Positions 8,685 to 15,140 of a stretch of 20,877 bases of DNA are shown one piece after another; position 1 is the first letter of the stretch; each line of letters starts with the position of its first letter. Position numbers and translations under genes: made by a program. Source of the DNA: Candidatus Nomurabacteria bacterium RIFCSPHIGHO2_02_FULL_38_15. Its GTDB lineage: Bacteria; Patescibacteriota; Minisyncoccia; Phycocordibacterales; UBA9973. The DNA lies in the NCBI GenBank assembly GCA_001785575.1, contig MFUC01000020.1, positions 1-20,877 of the forward strand. Direction: 5' to 3'. Below the pieces are notes generated by a model. That model was not told the DNA's origin and searched no databases. It saw only the letters and a list, made by a program, of their open reading frames with translations.

Positions 8685-10044
8685 AAAACTAAAAAATAAA
8701 AAAGCTAATAAAAAGGTAACTAAGAAGTTTACCAGAACTTCAAAGAAGGGCGGGCTAGCCAAAAAGCCAGCTCCTAAAAAAGTTTCTAAAAAAATAATTA
8801 GAAAGCCAGTAAAAAAAGTGGCTTCTAAAAAGGTAGTTAAAAAGACTATTCCTAAAAAAGTTGCAAAAAAATCTGTAAAAAAAGTAGCTTCTAAAAAAGT
8901 TGCAAAAAAAACTCCAGCTAAAAAATTTATAGTTCGAAAAGCTATTCCGACTAAAAAGCAAAAAAACACATTAGACAAACAGGCCTTGGCTAATTTGCTT
9001 ATTGAAAAAGGCAAGAAGCGTGGTTTTATTACTTATGATGAGATTTTAAAAACTTTCCCAACTATCGAGGAAGACGTAATGTTTTTAGATGATTTATATG
9101 AGCGCTTTGGTTCGTTTGGTGTTGATGTTTTAGAAGGCGGGAATTTACTTGATATTGATGCTGAGCTAAAAAGTTTAGAGCAAAAAAGGGATTCAGTTTA
9201 TGATTCAGTTCAAATTTATTTGAAGGAAATTGGCCAGTATCCATTACTAACAGCCGCTGAGGAGCGCGATCTAGCCCGTCGAATTATTGAGGGTGAACTG
9301 GACGCTAAAAATCTATTAGCCCGCGCCAACTTGCGTTTGGTTGTGTCAATTGCTAAAAAATACACAAACCGTGCGGCCGACTTGACTCTCCTTGACTTAA
9401 TTCAAGAAGGCAACATTGGCTTGTTTAAAGCTGTTGATAAATTTGATTGGACAAAGGGTTATAAATTTTCAACCTATGCAACCTGGTGGATTCGTCAGTC
9501 TATTACGCGTGCTATTGCCGACCAATCGCGCACCATTCGTATACCTGTGCACATGGTTGAAACTATTTCTAAATACAAGCAGGTTTTACGTAGATTAGAG
9601 CAGGAATTAGATAGAACGCCTATGCCCGAGGAAATCGCCCGCGAGATGGGCTATGACGACGAGGAAGAGGGCACCGAGAAAGTCCATTTTATAGAACAAA
9701 TTATTCAGGAAACATCATCACTTGAAAAGCCTTTTGGCGACGATGACGACAAATCAACGCTGGGTGATTTTATTGCCGATGATAAAATATTGCGCCCCGA
9801 TCAAGAGGCCTCTCGCCGTATACTCTCTGACCAATTACACGAAGTTTTGGCCGAGCTATCACCCAAGGAGCAAAAGATTTTAGAGATGCGTTATGGTCTG
9901 ACAGACGGTGTACAACATACACTTGAGGAAGTTGGTAAAGAATTCGCCGTCACACGCGAACGTATTCGCCAAATTGAAGCCAAAGTTCACGAAAAACTCC
10001 GTGGCCACGAAAAAATCCAACGTCTAAAAAATTATTTCGACTAA
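8677..10044 (+). CDS. rpoD: primary sigma-70 factor with histone-like Lys-rich N-terminal tail
   Basis: This is the housekeeping sigma factor, which directs core RNA polymerase to -10/-35 promoters. It has 455 residues, and the ATG overlaps the dnaG stop by 8 nt. Residues 1-99 contain 40 Lys and 3 Arg and no Asp or Glu, with KK doublets every four to five residues and a 22-residue repeat beginning at 45 and 67. A short region-1.1-like domain follows (about 98-160), then region 1.2 (DSVQIYLKEIG), region 2 (ANLRLVVSIAKKY ... YATWWIRQSITRAI, the core- and -10-binding part), region 3, and region 4 with the helix-turn-helix ending VTRERIRQIEAK, which reads the -35 box. Lys/Ala-rich extensions are known in actinobacterial SigA/HrdB; whether this tail is homologous is unknown. 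A terminator follows at 10051. Confidence 0.97.
   Translation: MSKKLKNKKANKKVTKKFTRTSKKGGLAKKPAPKKVSKKIIRKPVKKVASKKVVKKTIPKKVAKKSVKKVASKKVAKKTPAKKFIVRKAIPTKKQKNTLDKQALANLLIEKGKKRGFITYDEILKTFPTIEEDVMFLDDLYERFGSFGVDVLEGGNLLDIDAELKSLEQKRDSVYDSVQIYLKEIGQYPLLTAAEERDLARRIIEGELDAKNLLARANLRLVVSIAKKYTNRAADLTLLDLIQEGNIGLFKAVDKFDWTKGYKFSTYATWWIRQSITRAIADQSRTIRIPVHMVETISKYKQVLRRLEQELDRTPMPEEIAREMGYDDEEEGTEKVHFIEQIIQETSSLEKPFGDDDDKSTLGDFIADDKILRPDQEASRRILSDQLHEVLAELSPKEQKILEMRYGLTDGVQHTLEEVGKEFAVTRERIRQIEAKVHEKLRGHEKIQRLKNYFD
8809..8925 (+). repeat. 66-bp internal tandem repeat coding for the Lys-rich sigma tail
   Basis: Two adjacent units of about 66 nt (8809-8874, and a partial second from 8875) encode VKKVASKKVVKKT and VKKVASKKVAKKT. 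The DNA is rich in A tracts, including runs of seven and eight A near 8868 and 8904. The third-position differences between units show some age. Such an array can expand or contract in steps of 22 codons without a frameshift. Confidence 0.75.
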
Positions 10045-10050
10045 CATATA

Positions 10051-10090
10051 AAATAAAAACCTTCGCTATTAGCGAAGGTTTTTATTTTTT
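10051..10090. terminator. bidirectional intrinsic terminator between rpoD and dsbA-like gene
   Basis: A perfect 17-bp stem joins 10051-10067 and 10071-10087 around an ATT loop. The core CCTTCGCT / AGCGAAGG is flanked by A and T runs, so it gives a U-tract on either strand. It sits directly between the rpoD stop (10044) and the stop of the convergent minus-strand gene (10090), so it can end both transcripts. Confidence 0.95.
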
Positions 10091-10836
10091 TACTCAGCTA
10101 AAATTGTTTTTACAATTTCCTGCATAGATTCAATGGGTTGGGCGCCGGGGGCGGGGTACATAGCGCCGGTTTTGCGGTCAAGGATTATGTTAAATGGCGT
10201 GCCTTGGGCGCCTGATTTAATAGCCAAGTTTTGTTGGTTTTGAATAAGCTCGCTAATTCCAGTATTTGATATTTGGCAATTTATAAAATCTTTCTCGTTA
10301 ATACCCAAGTTTTTAGCAAAGCCTGTGAGGGTTGGTATGGGGTCGTCAACACTTGAACTGGTGAAGGCTAGGGTATTATCAAGGAACTTCCAAAAGCTTT
10401 CGTTGCCGCCCAATTGTGCCACACACTCGCTGGCAATCGATTCAATCCGAGCCTTTGGGTGTAATTCATCAAGTGGAAAGTGGCGGTAAACCCACAATAC
10501 GTCATTGGGGTACGCAGCTACTAGCTGTTTCATTGTAGGGTGGAAGCGCACACAAAACGGACAATCTAAATCAGAATATTCAAAAATAATAATGCGGGCA
10601 TTTATATTACCTTGCGTGTGATCAGTTGGTAATAATTTTTGCTCGGGAATTTGAGCTTGATTTTTAGCAGCATCTAGTTTTTGCTGGGCTTGTTCAGTCG
10701 TTGTAACTTTTTGACCACCAGGCAATTGCAAAGCTGTGTCGGCCGTATTGGCCGGTAATTTAATTAAAAAGTAAAGCAGGGCGATAACGCCAATAATTGT
10801 AATAACAGGCACAAGTAATTTTTTGTTATTTTGCAT
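10090..10836 (-). CDS. membrane-anchored DsbA-like thiol oxidoreductase
   Basis: This 248-residue protein has an uncleaved N-terminal membrane anchor (about residues 7-26), then a linker (about 27-75) and a thioredoxin-fold DsbA-type domain facing the outside. The active site is C92-P-F-C95 after FEYSDLD, and the cis-proline loop is G-T-P214. The family catalyses disulfide formation or exchange in exported proteins; the CPFC dipeptide is typical of such secreted DsbA/DSBA-like proteins. The partner that re-oxidises it (DsbB or VKOR) is not in the window. It is convergent with rpoD and divergent from the glycosyltransferase. The start is supported by the TM segment immediately after it and an extended -10 six nt upstream. 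Fold and active site are clear; oxidase versus isomerase or reductase direction cannot be told. Confidence 0.88.
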   Translation of the reverse strand: MQNNKKLLVPVITIIGVIALLYFLIKLPANTADTALQLPGGQKVTTTEQAQQKLDAAKNQAQIPEQKLLPTDHTQGNINARIIIFEYSDLDCPFCVRFHPTMKQLVAAYPNDVLWVYRHFPLDELHPKARIESIASECVAQLGGNESFWKFLDNTLAFTSSSVDDPIPTLTGFAKNLGINEKDFINCQISNTGISELIQNQQNLAIKSGAQGTPFNIILDRKTGAMYPAPGAQPIESMQEIVKTILAE

Positions 10837-10842
10837 CTACTA

Positions 10843-10851
10843 ATTTTAGCA
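10843..10851 (-). promoter_or_regulatory. extended -10 for the dsbA-like gene, 6 nt before the ATG
   Basis: On the minus strand the sequence TGcTAAAAT (TAAAAT at 10848-10843) precedes the ATG by 6 nt (10842-10837). With normal -10 geometry, transcription would start on the A of the start codon itself. No convincing -35 is seen, which is common for extended -10 promoters. It lies back to back with the glycosyltransferase promoter. Confidence 0.5.
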
Positions 10852-10884
10852 CATTCTTTCTAGATTTGCTGAAAATCTAAGATT

Positions 10885-10920
10885 TTGAAACAGGTATTTT
10901 TTATGCTATAATGACATCCT
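10885..10920 (+). promoter_or_regulatory. strong sigma-70 promoter of the glycosyltransferase, almost leaderless
   Basis: A TTGAAA -35 (10885-10890), a 16-nt spacer and TATAAT (10907-10912) with an upstream TG (10904-10905) make a near-consensus extended promoter. Only 8 nt separate the -10 from the ATG at 10921, so the predicted 5' leader is 0-2 nt, too short for a Shine-Dalgarno sequence. Confidence 0.85.
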
Positions 10921-12180
10921 ATGAGTGAAATCCTTATTTGGGTTTTTTATTTACTTAGCTTTTTGTCACTGTACGTCCAAATTTACTTTTTGGTTGTTTT
11001 TTTAGAGCGGCGTAAAGATATTATAGTTAGACGACAACCTATTAAATTAAATAATTACCCAGCAGTTACTATCACTGTACCGGCCTATAATGAAGGCTCA
11101 AGTGTTACCAAAACGGTTGATTCACTTTTAGCATTAGATTATCCTAAAGAGAAACTTTTTTTAATTTTAGTTGACGATGGTTCAACTGATAATACTTTTG
11201 AATTTATGCAAGCCTATGAAAGTAACCCGCAAATTAAAATTTTTAAGAAAGCTAACGGTGGTAAATTCAGTGCACAGAATTTGGGACTTGAGCACTGCAC
11301 AACTGGATTTGTTGGATGCCTAGACTCTGATTCATTGGTGCACCCTGAAGCTTTAAAGCGCATCATGACTTACTTTCTTAATCAAGAGGTCATGGCGGTG
11401 GCCCCAACTATTGTAACTTGGCAAGCTAAAAATATTGTCCAAAAGGCTCAAAAAATTGATTATGAATTACAAATTTATGTTAAAAAAATGCTAAGTTTTG
11501 TTAATGCAATCCATGTAACACCTGGTCCATTTTCAATATTTCGTATAGAGGTTTTTAACAAGCTCGGGCCTTATAAACACGCGCATGTTACTGAGGATCA
11601 GGAAATAGCCTTGCGTATGCAAACTGCCGGCATGAAAATTGAACACGCCCCAGATGCTTATGTGTATACGATGGCTCCTAAAACGATTCGTGGTTTGTAC
11701 TTGCAACGCACTCGTTGGATCTATGGTTTTCTGCGCAATGCGATAGACTATAAACATTTATTTTTTAAAAAGAAGTATGGCAATATTGGTTTTTTAACAT
11801 TGCCTTCCGGTTTTGTTTCAGTCCTAGGTGTGATGTTTTTATTTGTTTTTGTTGGTTCTAGGTTTGTTCAGTATTTGCATAACAAAAGTCTAGAAATATC
11901 GGCCACCGGTCTTTCATTTGACGTGAACTCGTTTAGTTTTGATCCATTTTTTATAAACACCTCAACGATTTTATTCGTCTCGGTCTTTGTATATTCCAGT
12001 GTGTTGTTTTCGTTATATATGGGGCATAAAATTTTACATGGCAAATCTAAATTTAGCCTTGATATATTTTTATTTTTTATTGTCTACAGTCTGGTCGCCC
12101 CGTTTTGGTTATTAAAGGCCGTATGGAACGCTGTGCGTAAATATGAATCCAGTTGGACAGCCGAGATTGATAGTCGCTAG
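10921..12180 (+). CDS. processive family-2 glycosyltransferase (membrane polysaccharide synthase type)
   Basis: This 419-residue inner-membrane glycosyltransferase has one N-terminal TM helix (about 5-28), a cytosolic GT-A domain and three C-terminal TM helices (about 291-317, 347-370, 382-403). All hallmarks of the cellulose/chitin/hyaluronan/poly-GlcNAc synthase group are present: D85-D-G-S-T-D90 (nucleotide sugar), D135-S-D137 (metal), T-E-D226 (catalytic base) and Q262-R-T-R-W266 (acceptor or chain site). It probably polymerises a beta-linked sugar and extrudes it through its own TM channel, but the sugar cannot be read from the sequence. No PilZ domain or partner subunits are nearby. It has its own strong promoter and ends 34 nt before the thioredoxin-like gene. 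A non-processive GT2 is less likely given the QRTRW motif. Confidence 0.9.
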   Translation: MSEILIWVFYLLSFLSLYVQIYFLVVFLERRKDIIVRRQPIKLNNYPAVTITVPAYNEGSSVTKTVDSLLALDYPKEKLFLILVDDGSTDNTFEFMQAYESNPQIKIFKKANGGKFSAQNLGLEHCTTGFVGCLDSDSLVHPEALKRIMTYFLNQEVMAVAPTIVTWQAKNIVQKAQKIDYELQIYVKKMLSFVNAIHVTPGPFSIFRIEVFNKLGPYKHAHVTEDQEIALRMQTAGMKIEHAPDAYVYTMAPKTIRGLYLQRTRWIYGFLRNAIDYKHLFFKKKYGNIGFLTLPSGFVSVLGVMFLFVFVGSRFVQYLHNKSLEISATGLSFDVNSFSFDPFFINTSTILFVSVFVYSSVLFSLYMGHKILHGKSKFSLDIFLFFIVYSLVAPFWLLKAVWNAVRKYESSWTAEIDSR

Positions 12181-12200
12181 AATTTCAAATGAATTTAGAG

Positions 12201-12214
12201 TATAATCAAAAAAC
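12201..12214 (+). promoter_or_regulatory. -10 box of the thioredoxin-like gene, 8 nt before its ATG
   Basis: A perfect TATAAT (12201-12206) lies in the 34-nt gap after the glycosyltransferase stop, followed by 8 nt and then ATG at 12215. No good -35 stands 16-18 nt upstream (TAGAAT at 12178 is the best). The spacing is the same as at 10921, 15141 and 15839. Confidence 0.6.
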
Positions 12215-12919
12215 ATGAATAGAAAAGACGTAATTCGCTATATAACCGTTTTCCTTATAACTTTAACCTTATTTTTAAGTGCCACTTGGCTGTCCTCATT
12301 TTTAAATGGTCGCAAGTTAGAAGATGTCAAAAATATTCAAGATAAAATATCTATTGACATTTTGTCATCTGAAACGCAGTTTCAACTATTGCAGGAGTTT
12401 TCATGTAAAGACGTATCAGCCACATCACTTTCAGGTGAGCTAAATGATCTAGCGAAAAAAATCAGCTTTAGTGAAGAGAATATTAAAAACCAAGATCAAG
12501 TCATAGAGCTTAAAAAATATTACAGCTTGTTGCAAATTAAAGATTATTTACTGATGGAAAAAATTCGTTCAAAGTGTCGAGTGTCAGTTGTGCCAATATT
12601 TTATTTTTACACTACCGAGGAAAATTGCAGCGACTGTGTCAGGCAATCAGCCGTTTTGACCGAACTGCGTGGCCAATACCCCGAACTGCGCGTGTATTCA
12701 TTTGACTATAATTTAAAGCTTTCAGCCCTAGAGTCGTTGATTAAAATATTTAAAGTTGAAGACACAAAATTGCCAGCCGTGTATATGAACGAAAGGCTGT
12801 ATACCGGATTTCAATCAACTGAAAAAATCCTTAAAACCTTCCCCGAACTTGAAAAATACCGCATTGCTCGCGAAAAAGCCGAAGCTCAACTAGAAGCTCA
12901 AACTAAACTAGGAAATTAG
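12215..12919 (+). CDS. membrane-anchored thioredoxin-like CXXC protein, family not recognised
   Basis: This is a 234-residue protein. An N-terminal TM helix (about 8-30) is followed by a helical, charged segment (about 33-120) and a C-terminal domain that reads like a thioredoxin fold: a beta strand VVPIFYFYT, then C138-S-D-C141 at the start of a helix, and a LPAVYMN segment where the cis-proline strand is expected. Further cysteines lie in FSCKD and SKCR. This suggests an externally facing thiol-disulfide protein. The Lys/Glu-rich C-terminal tail is probably helical. Its position beyond the dsbA-like gene and glycosyltransferase hints at a shared role in envelope redox chemistry, which is inference. 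I do not recognise a named family. It carries its own -10 box and has no Shine-Dalgarno sequence. Confidence 0.75.
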   Translation: MNRKDVIRYITVFLITLTLFLSATWLSSFLNGRKLEDVKNIQDKISIDILSSETQFQLLQEFSCKDVSATSLSGELNDLAKKISFSEENIKNQDQVIELKKYYSLLQIKDYLLMEKIRSKCRVSVVPIFYFYTTEENCSDCVRQSAVLTELRGQYPELRVYSFDYNLKLSALESLIKIFKVEDTKLPAVYMNERLYTGFQSTEKILKTFPELEKYRIAREKAEAQLEAQTKLGN

Positions 12920-12935
12920 TTGAATAACTATTTTG

Positions 12936-13008
12936 AGCCGCTTCTCGGACTCGAACCGAGGACCTACCGCTTACAAGGCGGTTGCTCTACCAACTGAGCT
13001 AAAACGGC
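12936..13008 (-). tRNA. tRNA-Thr (anticodon UGU)
   Basis: This 73-nt cloverleaf has a 7-bp acceptor stem (GCCGTTT/AAGCGGC, one G-U), D arm GCTC-AGTTGGTA-GAGC, anticodon stem ACCGC/GCGGT with loop CTTGTAA, variable loop AGGTC, and T arm CTCGG-TTCGAGT-CCGAG. The anticodon TGT (plus-strand 12973-12975) reads ACA and, by wobble, other Thr codons. The discriminator is U, and CCA is not encoded (CA then A follows), so a CCA-adding enzyme is needed. It lies downstream of the rpsB-tsf cluster on the same strand but has its own promoter. Confidence 0.97.
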
Positions 13009-13019
13009 GCTTAGACACA

Positions 13020-13048
13020 AATATATCAGAAACAGCCTTTTTATTCAA
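13020..13048 (-). promoter_or_regulatory. promoter of tRNA-Thr
   Basis: On the minus strand TTGAAT (13048-13043), a 17-nt spacer and TATATT (13025-13020) stand 11 nt upstream of the mature tRNA 5' end. The -35 overlaps the last codons of the upstream membrane-protein gene. Confidence 0.65.
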
Positions 13049-13475
13049 GCTTATCGTTTACTTTGTCACTGATTTTTTGTTCCTCCTCTTCTAAAATCTG
13101 TGCCTTTAGTTTTTGAATTTTATACTTGTACTCTATAACTCCGCGCCAAAAAATATTTTTCGTGTGTTTGGCTTCAATGTCGGGGCGCTTGGTTAAAATC
13201 GTATGCAGCCACGGTAACTTGGTTTCAATAAAATAATTAGTCCTGGCCTTGGCACGTATGCGCCACGAAGCCATTTTAATAAACCAATCCTTTAACCAAT
13301 CTTTTAATTTATGGCCAAAATATTTAAGTACTTGCTTGATAATTTTAATTTTATGCAGTCTATCTTTATGTACAGTTTGAATTTCAATTTTACCTTTGCG
13401 CAATAGGTTAACCTTCCATTGTAGAAAGGCGACTAGGCCCACAAGCAAAATATAAAATATAATTGTTGTTGTCAT
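13041..13475 (-). CDS. small membrane-anchored basic protein, hypothetical
   Basis: This is a 144-residue protein with one N-terminal TM helix (about 4-20, FYILLVGLVAFLQWKV), followed by a very basic region rich in Lys, Trp and Arg (about 25-115) and an acidic, probably coiled-coil C-terminus containing EEEEQK. The topology suggests a membrane-tethered cytoplasmic domain that could bind nucleic acid or ribosomes, but this is speculative and I recognise no family. It starts 10 nt after the tsf stop without a Shine-Dalgarno sequence, so it is almost certainly cotranscribed with rpsB and tsf. The coding call is supported by operon position, composition typical of a real protein and lack of a better frame. 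Confidence 0.75.
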   Translation of the reverse strand: MTTTIIFYILLVGLVAFLQWKVNLLRKGKIEIQTVHKDRLHKIKIIKQVLKYFGHKLKDWLKDWFIKMASWRIRAKARTNYFIETKLPWLHTILTKRPDIEAKHTKNIFWRGVIEYKYKIQKLKAQILEEEEQKISDKVNDKLE

Positions 13476-13485
13476 AAAAATATTT

Positions 13486-14256
13486 TTAGATCATTACATG
13501 CTCGTACAATGCAATGCCAGCATCGTTATCTTTCAATAACTGCTCAATAGTTTTGTCGGGGTTTTTAACAAAGTTTTGTTCCAGTAGGGTAAAGTCTTTG
13601 AAGTACGTATTTAACTTACCCTCTAAAATTTTAGCCTTCATGTCATCGGGCTTGTCAGCCACCGACTCCTCAAACACAGCTTTAGCATTTTCCATATCAA
13701 CTTCGTTAATTTCATCTTTTGACAAAAAGCGGGGTTTCATCGCGGTTATGTGCATGGCAATGTCGCGGGCTAAATCGGCCGTACCGCCCATCATTACAAC
13801 TACAGCTACGTTTTTACCATTATGGTTGTAAATGCCCATTGGGCTACCTTCTAAAATGCTAAGTTCACCCAGGGCCATATTTTCGCCAATTTTTTGCACC
13901 AATGGGTCAAGCATGCCTTGGGCCGCTTCCTTGGTTTTTTCAATGCCAATTTCCAATGCCATGTCGGTCAAGTCATTAGCAACTTTAATAAAGTCATCGT
14001 TTTTGGCTACGAAATCAGTTTCGCAACGCAAAACTAGTATAGCTACTTGGTCGCCTTTTTGGCGGGTTATAATCAAGCCATCGCCTAAATTGCGATCAGC
14101 CTTTTTCTCGGCTGCGGCGCGTGATTGTTTGGCTAAAATAACTTTAGCTTTTTCAACATCGCCACCTGAATCTTCCAGGGCTTTTTTACATTGCATAATT
14201 GAAACACCAGTTTCGTCGCGTAATTCTTTTATTATTTCAGTTGTGATTGTACTCAT
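13486..14256 (-). CDS. tsf: translation elongation factor Ts
   Basis: EF-Ts is the guanine nucleotide exchange factor that recycles EF-Tu from GDP to GTP form. The protein has 256 residues, somewhat shorter than the 283 of E. coli. The N-terminal UBA-like domain (about 1-50) has the LRDETGVSIMQCKKAL signature. The core begins with the EF-Tu-contacting segment C-E-T-D-F-V-A-K-N (around residues 79-87) and carries the expected paired subdomains. It follows rpsB after 49 nt of AT-rich sequence with no Shine-Dalgarno sequence, in the usual rpsB-tsf order. Confidence 0.97.
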   Translation of the reverse strand: MSTITTEIIKELRDETGVSIMQCKKALEDSGGDVEKAKVILAKQSRAAAEKKADRNLGDGLIITRQKGDQVAILVLRCETDFVAKNDDFIKVANDLTDMALEIGIEKTKEAAQGMLDPLVQKIGENMALGELSILEGSPMGIYNHNGKNVAVVVMMGGTADLARDIAMHITAMKPRFLSKDEINEVDMENAKAVFEESVADKPDDMKAKILEGKLNTYFKDFTLLEQNFVKNPDKTIEQLLKDNDAGIALYEHVMI

Positions 14257-14305
14257 ATTTATTTTGTATTTATTTTTCTAATTTAAGTTCTTTTTAATTA
14301 TTTAA

Positions 14306-14971
14306 TTATTTATCAAATTGCTTCAACAGAGTATTCATTATATAACCAATACTTGTAACTGACGAGTCATTACCCAGTATAGGGTAGTCAATTTGTTTTA
14401 AATCACAGTCGGTATTCAGCAAGGCAATCACTGGCAAATTAACTTTACCAGCCTCGACAGTGGCAATAGACTCCTTCTTGGGGTCAACCACAATTAATAT
14501 GTCAGGGGTTTTGGTCATGTCACGCAGGCCATAAAACTTCTTTTCCATATCGGCAATTTCGCGGTCCAGCATTAAACGTTCCTTTTTAGTGTAAATGTCA
14601 AAGTAGCCTTTTTCGCGTTTTTCCTTCAAATCATTCATTTTAGTAATACGCTTTTTAATTTCAGGCCAGTTAGTTAAAACACCCCCAATCCAACGTTCGG
14701 TTACATATGGTAAATTATATTTTTCAGCCAAATTTTGAATTGTTGTTTTAGCCTCGGCTTTGGTTCCAACAATTAATGCTACTTTGCCAGTGTTGGCAAT
14801 GCCTGAAAGCGCACTCTCGGCCTCACCCAACATTCGCTCGGTTTGCTCGATGTCAATAATATCATTTTTGTTTTTTGTCGTGTAAATAAATTTAGCCACT
14901 GATGGGTGACGGCGAGTTTTTGAATAGCCGTAGTGCACCCCTGCTTCAAACATTTCTTCTATACGTGTCAT
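14306..14971 (-). CDS. rpsB: 30S ribosomal protein S2
   Basis: S2 sits on the solvent side of the 30S head-platform junction and is needed for S1 recruitment where S1 is present. The protein has 221 residues, short for the family (about 230-260). Recognisable parts are EAGVHYGYS near the N-terminus, ERWIGGVLTNW in the middle, and DILIVVDP ... EAGKVNLPVIALLNTDCD plus YPILGNDSSVTSIGY at the C-terminal end. The RRHPSVAKFIY segment resembles parcubacterial S2 sequences as I remember them. The gene has no Shine-Dalgarno sequence and is preceded 24 nt upstream by a possible 17-codon ORF. Confidence 0.97.
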   Translation of the reverse strand: MTRIEEMFEAGVHYGYSKTRRHPSVAKFIYTTKNKNDIIDIEQTERMLGEAESALSGIANTGKVALIVGTKAEAKTTIQNLAEKYNLPYVTERWIGGVLTNWPEIKKRITKMNDLKEKREKGYFDIYTKKERLMLDREIADMEKKFYGLRDMTKTPDILIVVDPKKESIATVEAGKVNLPVIALLNTDCDLKQIDYPILGNDSSVTSIGYIMNTLLKQFDK

Positions 14972-14995
14972 ATTAAAATTACTTTATATCTTTAA

Positions 14996-15049
14996 TTATT
15001 TAGGCTTTCGAGGGCCTTTTCCATATTCTGGGTGAACGTTTTTAAGCAT
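14996..15049 (-). CDS. possible 17-residue leader peptide upstream of rpsB
   Basis: An ATG at 15049 opens 17 codons ending with TAA at 14996, 24 nt before the rpsB start. The peptide is MLKNVHPEYGKGPRKPK, very basic, with an N-terminus reminiscent of ribosomal protein bL31 (M-K-x-x-I-H-P-x-Y). It is far too short to be bL31. It could be a genuine small protein, a leader peptide coupled to rpsB expression, or chance. A weak -10 (GATAAA, 15064-15059) lies 9 nt before its ATG, roughly the geometry seen at other genes here. Evidence is thin. Confidence 0.25.
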   Translation of the reverse strand: MLKNVHPEYGKGPRKPK

Positions 15050-15103
15050 CGCAGCCTATTTATCCCTATATACTGTAATTGTATTTTGGGGACACATTCA
15101 CAA

Positions 15104-15140
15104 TTACTACCTTAGCATATTTATGCTATACTGTAAACAT
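15104..15140 (+). promoter_or_regulatory. extended -10 promoter of the DUF975-like gene, 8 nt before its ATG
   Basis: TATACT (15127-15132) with an upstream TG (15124-15125) lies 8 nt before the ATG at 15141. The -35 at 17 nt spacing (TTACTA, 15104-15109) is poor. The predicted 5' leader is 0-2 nt. Confidence 0.65.

Noticed and set aside
8646..9014. Long minus-strand open frame (Phe/Leu-rich) opposite the rpoD start
   Set aside because: It is the antisense of Lys-rich AAA/AAG codons, which necessarily gives Phe/Leu; the + strand frame continues into canonical sigma-70 regions.
12917..12934. Intrinsic terminator after the thioredoxin-like gene
   Set aside because: The dyad TAGTT/AACTA is only 5 bp, mostly A-T, with four T after it; too weak to call.
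13514..14281. Two consecutive + strand open frames opposite tsf
   Set aside because: The minus-strand frame is unmistakable EF-Ts along its whole length; the opposite frames are shadows without start signals or recognisable domains.
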